DNA of 53,864 bases from an uncultured Sanguibacteroides sp. (GTDB lineage Bacteria; Bacteroidota; Bacteroidia; Bacteroidales; Marinifilaceae). A program made the position numbers and the translations under genes. The notes beneath the pieces are model-generated. The model was given only the letters and a program-made list of their open reading frames with translations. It searched no databases and was not told the origin of the DNA. The stretch lies in the NCBI RefSeq assembly GCF_900543425.1, contig NZ_UQRQ01000022.1, positions 1 through 53,864 on the forward strand. The letters are read 5' to 3'. Positions 24,314 through 32,171 of the stretch are shown here, piece after piece (within the stretch, counting starts at the first letter, position 1; each line of letters opens with the position of its first letter).

Positions 24314-25317
24314 AACCGAATCTCTATTTTAAAGAGCGACTGTCCCGTATCCCGTTCCCGTTCCAACGAAATCAACTTAACCTCCCGGGCGAAATCCGTT
24401 TTCGTCAATTCTCCGATAAACCGCGTTATCTTTTCCGTTATCGCACATCTCCCTTTGCAACGAAGCAAACCGTCACGAATCGACAAGGGTTTTCCCTCTT
24501 CGTAAACTTTGAGAAGCGGGCCGATCTCCAAAGATTCCAGCACGACTTCAGGAGGAATAACGGCAGCCATCCGGTCGACGATAAAAGCATTCCTTCGATT
24601 TCCGGTTCGCCGGTATTCATTCACGACACGTTCCACTTCTCTCGAATGTTTATCCCGTGCCGAAACATTACGTTCCATCCGAGTCAATTCGGTCTGTAGC
24701 AAAGAATGACGTTTCCTCAACGTGTCGTTCCACAGGAAATTGACCAACAATAAAGAGAGCAGACAGACCAAAACGGGTAATCTCAATTTACGCCTCAGAA
24801 GAGTACACAAACAACTTCCTCTTTCCGTCGGCTCCATCAATACCTTCCATGTCAGTTCTTCCTGAAAAAAGCGGAAGAGATACGACTCGTATTCCCGTTC
24901 GTCGACAGAAGAACTCAAATGAATGCCTGCCACGGGAACCTTCTGCTTTTCCAAAACAGCCGACAAAGCCTCTATTCTCTCTTTCCGGGTAAAAACGATC
25001 TTCATCCCATCCCCGGGAAAAGACTCCCTTTCCCATAAAAATTCACCTCCGACAGTTATTCGTTCCATTCCACCTCCGGTCTCATCGAATAACTTCGTAA
25101 TAATCCCCTCTCCCGTGAACCATATAACAACAGGGTAATCAGGAGATTTTCTGAAAAACGACTCCGGTTCCACGCTTCGTTCCTCTCTTACTATCGTCAC
25201 TCTTTTTCCGCGACAAATCCCTTCCAGGTAATCCACAACCGGATCACCCTCTCTCCTCATTCGCACAACCAGGAGTCCCACTCTCTTCAATATTACACTC
25301 AATCCTCTCATTTTCAA
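24310..25317 (-). CDS. GspL/PilN-like protein (reduced cytoplasmic domain plus PilN-type periplasmic domain)
   Basis: This 335-residue protein has a cytoplasmic part of about 185 residues with no recognisable ATP-binding motif, a membrane helix (LPVLVCLLSLLLVNFLW, about 188-204), a coiled coil (LLQTELTRMERNVSARDKHS) and a C-terminal ferredoxin-like domain. The last includes VVLESLEIGPLL and FIGELTKTDFAREVKLIS, typical of PilN/GspL. It resembles GspL but with a shrunken actin-like domain. Overlap with the secretin gene is 4 bases. In the family it recruits GspE to the membrane. Confidence 0.75.
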   Translation of the reverse strand: MKMRGLSVILKRVGLLVVRMRREGDPVVDYLEGICRGKRVTIVREERSVEPESFFRKSPDYPVVIWFTGEGIITKLFDETGGGMERITVGGEFLWERESFPGDGMKIVFTRKERIEALSAVLEKQKVPVAGIHLSSSVDEREYESYLFRFFQEELTWKVLMEPTERGSCLCTLLRRKLRLPVLVCLLSLLLVNFLWNDTLRKRHSLLQTELTRMERNVSARDKHSREVERVVNEYRRTGNRRNAFIVDRMAAVIPPEVVLESLEIGPLLKVYEEGKPLSIRDGLLRCKGRCAITEKITRFIGELTKTDFAREVKLISLERERDTGQSLFKIEIRL

Positions 25318-27200
25318 TAGATCACCATAGGTTTAATAAACACGTTTAACTTCTCATCCACCTTACTGTTTTTCGTCGACCCGAATAACCATTTCAAAAC
25401 CGGAACCCGGGCTAAGAAAGGTAATCCGCTGGACGTTTTTTCCCGGCTATTGCGATCTATCCCGCCAAGCAATACCATCTCTTCGTTTCGCACCTGAAGC
25501 AAAGACTTAAAACTCCGGGTGGCAGTACCGGGAGGAGCATCCTTCTCCTCCCGGGTTGTAAACTCACTCTGTTCGATCTCGATCGAAAGAGTTATCTTCC
25601 CGTCCTGACTCACGAAAGGCACGATCTTCAGCGTCAAATTAGCCTCTATATTTTTCCAGGTATAAGACTCTGTCGGAACCGGGATCTGCGACCCGTAGTA
25701 ATTATTTTGGACCTCTTTATAATACTTTGTCTCCCCGCTCTTAAGCGTTGCTTCATGGCCGTTTAAAGTAGAAAGTTTCGGAGTTGAACGCAATTCGATA
25801 TTCCCGGCATCCTCCAAGGCTCTCAGGTTAAGGTAAAAATCAGGCGTCACTTTTCCCAAATTAATCGATCCGAAACCGTTAAAACTATTGATCAATTTAT
25901 TGATCGAGGAAGCCGAGAGCGACACGGCCACACCCGGACTTAACGTACCGCCTGTTTTTACCGGTTTATCTCCGAGTCCGGCCGTTACACCCACTTCCCG
26001 GATGACGCTTTTTCTGGAATCCACGATCAATACCTCTATCGTAATCAAGGGTACACTGCGATCAATCGACTCCAGGAATCGTTCCACCTCCCGTACCTGA
26101 CGAGTTGAACCGGTCGCAATAATACTATTTTGATCCGGAAACAACTGTACCTGCATTCCGGTCTTCATGGCCGTGGGTATCAACTCCACGATTTTATCTG
26201 CCGAACGATAACGCATCGGTATCACCCGGGTTAAAACCAATTCGTTATTTTTAGTCGTCGAACCGAATAGAAATATTCCATTCTCTTCCCGGTAAGTAAA
26301 AGGCGTACCGGCAAAAAGCACCGAAAAAAGAGCATGTAAATCAACATTCTTCACGTGTAGCGCCGTCTCCTGATTCAACGGAACCAGAAACACCCGGTCG
26401 ATTCCGAGCAACGCACACACGTCCGCCACGATGTCCTGAATATTTCCCCGGTTGATCGAAGCCGTTATCCTTTTCAAACTATCGACCGTTATCTGATCGG
26501 CAGAAAAACCGCGCCTCCTGTTATAAAGGGGAGCCGAATCGCTTTTATCCCCGGCAGTTGCCAGCGGAGCATACAACATCCATGTTCCGCTTTTCTCCCG
26601 GCCAATCTCCAATTTATTTCCGGAAGCTAAAACCGTAATAGCCTCCTTCACCGGCATCTCCCGTACATATCCGGATACCTGGTAGCGGTATAAATCAGTA
26701 GGAACAACGATCTGCTGTCCGGTCAAAACACTCACTATTTTAACGACGGAAATCAGATCGTCATCCCGAAGATCGTAAGACAAAACACCCTTTACACTAT
26801 CAAATTCTATTCGGGGTTCCCGCACAACGGGAGCAGACTGTTCCGGGGAAGTAATCGAAATAATATTCCCCACAACTTCCAAATCCAAACGATACTCTTT
26901 GCACAGAAAAAAAAGCAGATCATTGACACGAATCCGTTTAAAGTTACAGGTAACCATCTGCTCCTCGTCCACCTTGTAACAAAGATTCACCCCGTTTACC
27001 CGGGCTATGGTTCGAAAAAATTCTCCAAGCGACAACTTCCCGACAGAAATATCGATCTCGGAAAGGTAAACACTATCCCGGGCAACAACCCGTTCCAACC
27101 TCACCCGGACAGAATCCAGCCGCTCTTCTTCTCCTTTCACCTTTCCGACGAATACCTGTAAAACAACAAACAGTAGAATCATTTTTATGCTCATCATCAT
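25314..27200 (-). CDS. gspD: Type II secretion/type IV pilus secretin
   Basis: The product is 628 residues. A signal peptide (MMMSIKMILLFVVLQVFVG) precedes two STN/N0-type modules (SLGEFFRTIARVNGVNLCYK; LISVVKIVSVLTGQQIVVP) and N-domain repeats (VIPMRYRSADKIVELIPTAM). The secretin beta-barrel domain follows, with the hallmark EVLIVDSRKSVIREVGV. Near the end is LLGGIDRNSREKTSSGLPFL then ARVPVLKWLFGS, the classic secretin signature. It forms the outer-membrane pore of the machine. There is no lipobox, so a separate pilotin may be needed; the small lipoprotein at 23427-23837 is a candidate. It starts 8 bp after the GspE gene. Confidence 0.95.
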   Translation of the reverse strand: MMMSIKMILLFVVLQVFVGKVKGEEERLDSVRVRLERVVARDSVYLSEIDISVGKLSLGEFFRTIARVNGVNLCYKVDEEQMVTCNFKRIRVNDLLFFLCKEYRLDLEVVGNIISITSPEQSAPVVREPRIEFDSVKGVLSYDLRDDDLISVVKIVSVLTGQQIVVPTDLYRYQVSGYVREMPVKEAITVLASGNKLEIGREKSGTWMLYAPLATAGDKSDSAPLYNRRRGFSADQITVDSLKRITASINRGNIQDIVADVCALLGIDRVFLVPLNQETALHVKNVDLHALFSVLFAGTPFTYREENGIFLFGSTTKNNELVLTRVIPMRYRSADKIVELIPTAMKTGMQVQLFPDQNSIIATGSTRQVREVERFLESIDRSVPLITIEVLIVDSRKSVIREVGVTAGLGDKPVKTGGTLSPGVAVSLSASSINKLINSFNGFGSINLGKVTPDFYLNLRALEDAGNIELRSTPKLSTLNGHEATLKSGETKYYKEVQNNYYGSQIPVPTESYTWKNIEANLTLKIVPFVSQDGKITLSIEIEQSEFTTREEKDAPPGTATRSFKSLLQVRNEEMVLLGGIDRNSREKTSSGLPFLARVPVLKWLFGSTKNSKVDEKLNVFIKPMVIY

Positions 27201-27208
27201 ATCTCTTT

Positions 27209-28630
27209 TTACGAGTTTATTAAAGTCAACACTTCCTCCAGAGAGGTCTGTCCCGTCTCCAGTAATTCCAGAGCCGAATCCGACAAGGTGCGAATATTTC
27301 GTTCCCGAAGATACTTCCCGATGTCGGACTCCTCCCTCCGGATCGCCCCGGATAACTCTTCATCCACCGGAATGACCTCGTATATAGCCTTACGTCCCCG
27401 GTAGCCGGTATAATAACATTGCTCACACCCTACAGGTTTAAACAGAGATTTCAAACGATGAACGGTTGAAATTCGACCTGAAACCGCCCCGGCCTCTATC
27501 TCTTGTTTGCAGCAAGGACAAAGCAAACGTACCAACCGCTGGGCCACACAGAGAATAAGCGTATCCGCTATCAAATAGGGATGCACTCCCATATCTACCA
27601 AGCGGGAGACACTTCCCCAGGCACTATTCGTGTGGATCGTCGAAAAAATCAAGTGTCCCGTGAGTGAACTTCGAATAGCCATTTGCGCCGTATCCGTATC
27701 CCGGATTTCACCCAACATGATAATATCCGGATCTTGTCGCAAAAATGTACGCAAGGCCGCCGTGAACGTCAACCCGATCTCCTCTTTCAACTGTACTTGA
27801 TTTATTCCTTGCAGAGTGTATTCAACCGGATCTTCTATGGTCAATATATTACTAGTCACCTCGTTCAACAAACGAAGAGTGGCATACAAAGTCGTACTTT
27901 TACCAGATCCCGTGGGTCCGCTAATCAGAACCAACCCATGCGGCTTCCGTACAGACACAAGGTAATCCTCCAGTTGCTTCCGGGAAAAACCCAAGTTTTC
28001 CAACTCCAATAGCTCCACATGGCGGGTTAATAGACGCATCACTACTTTTTCCCCGTGAATCGTCGGTAAAGAGGAGACCCGGACATCAAATTTATCTTCT
28101 CCCTGTTCGTAAAGAATACGACCGTCTTGAGGCAACCGTTTTTCAGATATATCCAAATTGGCCAAAATCTTTACCTGATTGACCAAGGCCGCGTAATTCC
28201 CTTTCTCGATCACGTAACGCTCCACCAATTTTCCATCCAACCGAAAACGCACCCGACAACGCTCCTTATCCGGTTCCAGATGAATATCACTGGCATACTC
28301 CCGGTAAGCCTCTTCTATCAATCCTTGCAGAAACCCCGGATTTCCCGAAGCCGGTTTACGTTTTAAGCGTTCTCTCTCGACCGCCTTTCCCTCGTTACGA
28401 TACGATTGTTTTATCAACCGGGAAAAGAGTTCTCTATCCAAAGAGTTTACAACGATTTTCTTTCCGGTCAATACCTCCAATTCGGTTACAACCGATTCAT
28501 AATTCCGACCGGACTCCCCGTAACAACATAACGTATCCCCTTTCGTTTCACAAGGCACTAATTGGTACTCCCACGCTTCCCGGGCAGAAAAAAGTTGAAG
28601 CATCTCGGTAGATACATGAATTTCTTTCAT
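27209..28630 (-). CDS. gspE: Assembly ATPase GspE
   Basis: The ATG at 28630 is chosen since it overlaps the stop of the peptidase gene (ATGA) and gives 473 residues. It has an N-terminal N2-type domain, then GLVLISGPTGSGKSTTLYA (Walker A), an Asp box (ILTIEDPVEY), a Walker B region (RTFLRQDPDIIMLGEIRDTD) and a His box (TGHLIFSTIHTN). The GspE/PilB zinc-binding tetracysteine motif is present (CPCC then CEQCYYTGYRGR). It powers pseudopilin assembly. No PilT-like retraction ATPase is seen in the operon, which favours type II secretion over retractile pili. Confidence 0.95.
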   Translation of the reverse strand: MKEIHVSTEMLQLFSAREAWEYQLVPCETKGDTLCCYGESGRNYESVVTELEVLTGKKIVVNSLDRELFSRLIKQSYRNEGKAVERERLKRKPASGNPGFLQGLIEEAYREYASDIHLEPDKERCRVRFRLDGKLVERYVIEKGNYAALVNQVKILANLDISEKRLPQDGRILYEQGEDKFDVRVSSLPTIHGEKVVMRLLTRHVELLELENLGFSRKQLEDYLVSVRKPHGLVLISGPTGSGKSTTLYATLRLLNEVTSNILTIEDPVEYTLQGINQVQLKEEIGLTFTAALRTFLRQDPDIIMLGEIRDTDTAQMAIRSSLTGHLIFSTIHTNSAWGSVSRLVDMGVHPYLIADTLILCVAQRLVRLLCPCCKQEIEAGAVSGRISTVHRLKSLFKPVGCEQCYYTGYRGRKAIYEVIPVDEELSGAIRREESDIGKYLRERNIRTLSDSALELLETGQTSLEEVLTLINS

Positions 28631-29112
28631 AACATTGAATATTGAACAGTACACATCGGAAACAAGAAGCGGATTAAAATCCGAATCAGGTAACAAATAC
28701 CGACCGTCGCCACTAACGGAATCGTCAGCTCTCTTTTTCGTTTACAACAAACGCCCCATCCTACCAATGTCAACAAAAACGAGATTACCAAAAACTTCGG
28801 GAACTCCAATCCCGCGAATGCCGGGGTCAGGAAAAAAAGAAAGACGATATCTCCGCTACCGATAAAACGGCGGGTCGCAAACGCCACCCGACCGTATTTC
28901 AGTAATAAATACAAAGCCACACCCAGACCTAAAAATAAGAGGACTACACTATTTACCCCGGTCCGTACAACAGTTTCATATATCCCTTCTTTCATGAAAA
29001 CAACGATAAACTGTAAGCTTCCGAAGACCAATAAGGTGTATACACTTATTACCCGCCTTTTAAAATCGGAACGGATTAATAGCATCAAAGGTATGGTCAA
29101 CAAAAATTCCAT
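28627..29112 (-). CDS. Prepilin peptidase (A24 family, minimal form)
   Basis: This 161-residue polytopic membrane protein has two catalytic aspartates in the expected contexts: IRSDFKRRVIS near residue 16 and the GxGD motif FIGSGDIVFLFFL near residue 87. It lacks the N-terminal zinc/methylase domain of full-length PilD/GspO, so it is a core-type enzyme similar in size to TadV/CpaA peptidases. Located between the pseudopilin and GspE genes, with 3-bp and 4-base-overlap spacing, it should process the three pseudopilins of this operon. Confidence 0.9.
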   Translation of the reverse strand: MEFLLTIPLMLLIRSDFKRRVISVYTLLVFGSLQFIVVFMKEGIYETVVRTGVNSVVLLFLGLGVALYLLLKYGRVAFATRRFIGSGDIVFLFFLTPAFAGLEFPKFLVISFLLTLVGWGVCCKRKRELTIPLVATVGICYLIRILIRFLFPMCTVQYSML

Positions 29113-29115
29113 CGT

Positions 29116-29538
29116 TTAATCTTTCGTGATTTCTTTCAGTTCCTTGTCTTGATTGATCTCCCAAACATTATACACCCCGTCGCCGTCAAAATCCACAACC
29201 GCCGTAGCTATTGCCCGGAAACCTTTCTCGTTGGCCTCCACGATCTCAATCCGGTAATTGGCATTTCCCCCGTCCGTCGTAAGCTTTGCCTGTTCGAACC
29301 CCAACTCTTCCAGCGAGGTGGAATAACGTGAGTGAGTGTAAAAATTACTCTTCTGCAGGGTATGCAAAAAAACCAATTGCTGTTGCGCCTCCGTACTCTT
29401 CGCTTTTGAAATCAACGGCATCAGATTAGGTAAAGCGATCAACACCAGAATGCCGATAATCACCAAAACAACCAATAATTCAGGCAGGGAAAAAGCCTTT
29501 AAACAAAAACTCCTTTTTTTATTCATACTATTTTTCAT
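29116..29538 (-). CDS. gspG: Major pseudopilin (GspG-like)
   Basis: The 140-residue precursor has a prepilin signal KKRSFCLKA|FSLPELLVVLVIIGILVL: Phe at +1, Glu at +5, and an unusual Ala instead of Gly at -1. The mature part has the YSTSLEELGF stretch seen in major pseudopilins and a C-terminal DFDGDGVYNVWEINQD, probably a calcium-binding loop as in GspG. The start overlaps the regulator gene (ATGA); an alternative Met lies four codons in. It is probably the main subunit of the pseudopilus. Confidence 0.88.
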   Translation of the reverse strand: MKNSMNKKRSFCLKAFSLPELLVVLVIIGILVLIALPNLMPLISKAKSTEAQQQLVFLHTLQKSNFYTHSRYSTSLEELGFEQAKLTTDGGNANYRIEIVEANEKGFRAIATAVVDFDGDGVYNVWEINQDKELKEITKD

Positions 29539-30272
29539 TTAATACATTCATATTGATACTCATTTTCATCGAATACATTTGCCTCTTCCTCGTCCTGTAC
29601 TTTTAACATATACCCCATCTGCCAATAGGTCACAATCTCGACATAAGGTATCGGTTTCAATAATTTACGACAACAGGATATGATCTTTCTTAATCCCTGA
29701 ACATTGGATTCGTCATCGCATCCCCATCCCTCTAACAATAGGCTTCGACGCCGGACGACACAAGAGCAATTTTCGACCAGCAGTCTCAATATCGCATATT
29801 GTTTTACCGTTAACCTCGTGGCCGAACGTCCAACAATCAATTCGGATACATTCCTTTTCAAATAAACATCCTTGGCCACTTTCAGAACTCCACCCCGCCT
29901 TGCATTCAAACGATCCTCTCTTTCTATCGCCTGCGCATAAGCCAAAATACCTTCTGCTCCGCACTCTTGACTTATGTATTGGTTAGCGAAACCATTCAAT
30001 CCGTTTACAACCTGTTCAGCAATGATTTTCTCCCCGACTAAAATGACATAAATATTACAATTTTGACGTTTTATCATTTTAGCATAGGTTGTACACGAAT
30101 ACCTCTCGGGATAATCCCTAAGAAACACGATATCCGGAGTCCGCTTTTTACAGTAATCACAAGCTTCCCCATTACTTTTAACAACAATCAAATGATGTCC
30201 ATTACTTGTAAATAAATCGACTACCTTTTGAGTCATATCAGACCGTTGTTCTACATAAAGCACTAAATTCAT
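29535..30272 (-). CDS. Orphan OmpR-like regulator with degenerate receiver, first gene of the secretion operon
   Basis: This 245-residue protein has an N-terminal receiver-like half: MNLVLYVEQRSDMTQ in place of the usual acidic pocket, and TPDIVFLRDYPE where the phospho-acceptor Asp is shifted by one. The C-terminal winged helix has the OmpR/PhoB pattern (RLTVKQYAILRLLVEN, NVQGLRKIISCCRKLL, IVTYWQMGYML). It has 11 cysteines, many in the receiver half, which is unusual. No histidine kinase is nearby. A tandem direct repeat with an 11-bp period, the kind of site OmpR-family proteins bind, lies 47-69 bp upstream of its start. Autoregulation and control of the Rhs loci is a reasonable inference. 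Confidence 0.82.
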   Translation of the reverse strand: MNLVLYVEQRSDMTQKVVDLFTSNGHHLIVVKSNGEACDYCKKRTPDIVFLRDYPERYSCTTYAKMIKRQNCNIYVILVGEKIIAEQVVNGLNGFANQYISQECGAEGILAYAQAIEREDRLNARRGGVLKVAKDVYLKRNVSELIVGRSATRLTVKQYAILRLLVENCSCVVRRRSLLLEGWGCDDESNVQGLRKIISCCRKLLKPIPYVEIVTYWQMGYMLKVQDEEEANVFDENEYQYECIK

Positions 30273-30289
30273 AATTAATATATTAATTA
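30272..30289. repeat. 18-bp AT palindrome at the regulator start
   Basis: TAATTAATATATTAATTA is a perfect palindrome ending at the start codon of the regulator gene. It could be an operator or mRNA structure, but the low complexity makes chance likely. Confidence 0.35.
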
Positions 30290-30318
30290 ATTTCTGATAA
30301 ATTTAAACACACAAACAT

Positions 30319-30341
30319 GCACTAAAAAGGCAGTAAACATT
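30319..30341 (-). promoter_or_regulatory. Direct-repeat box upstream of the secretion operon
   Basis: On the minus strand, AATG is followed by TTTACTGC-CTT-TTTAGTGC: two 8-base repeats with an 11-bp period. The same arrangement occurs at 4953-4975 and 30822-30844 before Rhs genes. It lies 47-69 bp upstream of the regulator start codon, a normal distance for an activator site. A further half-site GCACTAAA lies inside the first codons of the regulator gene (30260-30267). Confidence 0.7.
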
Positions 30342-30344
30342 ACT

Positions 30345-30821
30345 TTTTCATTCCTTTTATTACACACATTTACACTATTATTATCATATATTCACCACAA
30401 TATTTCCCAACAAAAATATCACACTACCAATAATCAGTTATTAATAAGGATATTAATAAAACAAGCAATAAGATCATCATATCAAAACAGTATAAATATT
30501 TACATCAGTTAATATTTTGATGTTTTTTAATAGAATCCATATTCATCAAAATTTAGTGAAAGAAAAATAAAGAGATCAATGTCTCCAATCAGATTATGTA
30601 GGGTACATTATATTTTGATTCCTTCTATTTCTCATACCAATATCGTTAAAGATTCTCAAGCAATTTATCTTCCTACACTCATTCAATAATAACACAAAAC
30701 ATCCGCTCAACATTCAAAATTTACACCCACATATTACAACATAAGAACATTTAAATCCATTTTACCAACACAACATACTGTATACAAGTGATTTATCTTT
30801 ATTACAACAAAATAATAAAAG
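30345..30821. other. AT-rich intergenic region, no gene seen
   Basis: This is a divergent intergenic stretch between the secretion operon (minus) and the decayed Rhs locus (plus). It is strongly AT-rich with no ORF, RNA gene or sizeable hairpin that I can support. Confidence 0.6.
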
Positions 30822-30989
30822 AATGTTTACTCCCTTTTTACTGCTCTTTCTTTGATATAACATCAAGGCACGAAAAGTCAAACCTTAAAAACAGACGTGC
30901 CTATGAAAAAAAACAGCTGAATCTCAACCCGACACATTGGGAGTAAAATAAGCCAACGGGACAAATGTTAAATCAAAAACGACAAAAAT
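30822..30989 (+). promoter_or_regulatory. Conserved leader of the decayed Rhs locus: direct-repeat box, micro-ORF and hairpin
   Basis: AATG and TTTACTCC-CTT-TTTACTGC (30822-30844) are followed by GGCACG...CGTGCC (30867-30872 with 30896-30901), then a five-codon ORF ATG AAA AAA AAC AGC TGA (30903-30920) and the hairpin CCCGA-CACA-TTGGG (30928-30941). The next start codon is at 30990. The order and spacing match the leader at 4807-4975. Where the hairpin arm differs, the pairing is kept by a G-U pair, suggesting that the RNA fold matters. Confidence 0.6.
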
Positions 30990-31555
30990 ATGAAGAAAAA
31001 TGTAGTATTTTTAAAGAGAACAAACGGTTTAAAATGGTTATGTTGTATAAGCATTTTAATAGGTTTAGTACAAATCGGTAATGGACAGGAATTTTATGTG
31101 GGAGCTTTTTCAATACCTCCCTCTACCGAGAAAATAACGGAAACTGGAGCAACAAAAAGCTTTGTTTATGACGAAAATGGTAATATGACCACTGATGGAC
31201 GTCGTGGAGTAAATATTTCGTACAATAAGATTAATTTACCACATTGAATTTCGAAAAATTCAGAAAAAATTTCGTATATTTACAATGCTGATGGAAAAAA
31301 TTAGCGATACAAGTAGGAAGTTCTTTGACATACTACCGTAACGTGATGATATATGACGGGAATAATCTATCGAGTATTCTTCAACCGGAAGGAATAATAA
31401 GAAAAAGCGGCAATAGTTATGTTTACACGTACGCGTTACAGGATCAGCGATGGTACGAAATGCAGGCAAATACATTTGCATCTCGTTATTTTAAAAAACA
31501 TTATAATATAAACTGGTTTAGTTTATGGAAATCAGAAAATTATCCTACAAAATAA
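30990..31555 (+). pseudogene. Degraded Rhs gene with internal deletions
   Basis: An ATG opens a signal-peptide-like start (MKKNVVFLKRTNGLKWLCCI...GNGQ) that passes after about 20 residues into KSFVYDENGNMTTDGRRGVN, an Rhs YD motif; most of the shell is therefore missing. A TGA at 31245-31247 and a one-base loss in an A-run (31295-31300) break the frame. The reading resumes as SYIYNADGK, LTYYRNVMIYDGNNLSSIL and YTYALQD. It then jumps to QRWYEMQANTFASRYFKKHY, a typical end of Rhs toxin tips, so the DHLG core and most of the toxin are also deleted. It is a clear relic of a third Rhs locus. Confidence 0.8.
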
Positions 31556-31582
31556 TGCTTACGAACTTTAAAATTATATTAT

Positions 31583-32071
31583 ATGAAAAATGTTTTATTT
31601 ATATGCATATTAATGGGAATGATACTATCTTGTGAGCCATATTAGAATACGGACTTTGGGTTAAATGCGACAAATGATACCATCGTGATAACTTTAGGAA
31701 AGGAGGAAATTGGAAAGTTTGCCGATAAAGTCTCTTCTAAATTTCCTGTAAAACCCAGTTACGCGGAGCTTTCACCCATGAGCAGAGCATTATGTAATTA
31801 TGGTCACGAAAAAATACATCCATATGATACCCTTTCCATTTTTATTATCCATCCTGACACGCTACAAAAATACGAGTGGATGGAGATTGGAGAACAGAAA
31901 AATACATGCGAAAATACACGAAAACGATTGAAGAATTTGAAGACGAGTACCCTGATGAATATATTTTCATTTATTCTGGACAAGAAGAATAATCAATGTT
32001 TGTTGAATAAATATCTCCAATTCGGTGAAGGCGTCATCGTGATGCCTTCATCTTATAACCCGCGGAAATAG
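31583..32071 (+). pseudogene. Broken lipoprotein gene, former immunity protein
   Basis: ATG at 31583 starts MKNVLFICILMGMILSCEPY, a lipoprotein signal with Cys at 17. A TAG follows at 31643-31645, and the same frame continues without another stop to 32071 (NTDFGLNATND, YGHEKIHPYDTLSIFII, LQKYEWMEIGE). The open part from 31685 has internal Met codons but no signal. Its location right after the Rhs relic is that of immunity genes in this region. A single base change would restore it. Confidence 0.75.
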
Positions 32072-32171
32072 TTCTCGAGGGCAATTAACAATAAAAGCAG
32101 TTTTAATATTGACGTCACGTTTAGCATTTTTATCAATCGTAAAATATCTATATAATAAGAATAAAATTACA

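Noticed and set aside
29535..30272. Regulator as part of a two-component system with a local kinase
   Set aside because: No histidine kinase gene in the window and the receiver pocket is degenerate.
30272..30289. 18-bp AT palindrome as a certain operator for the regulator
   Set aside because: Made only of A and T in a strongly AT-rich region; chance is likely, so kept only as a weak feature.
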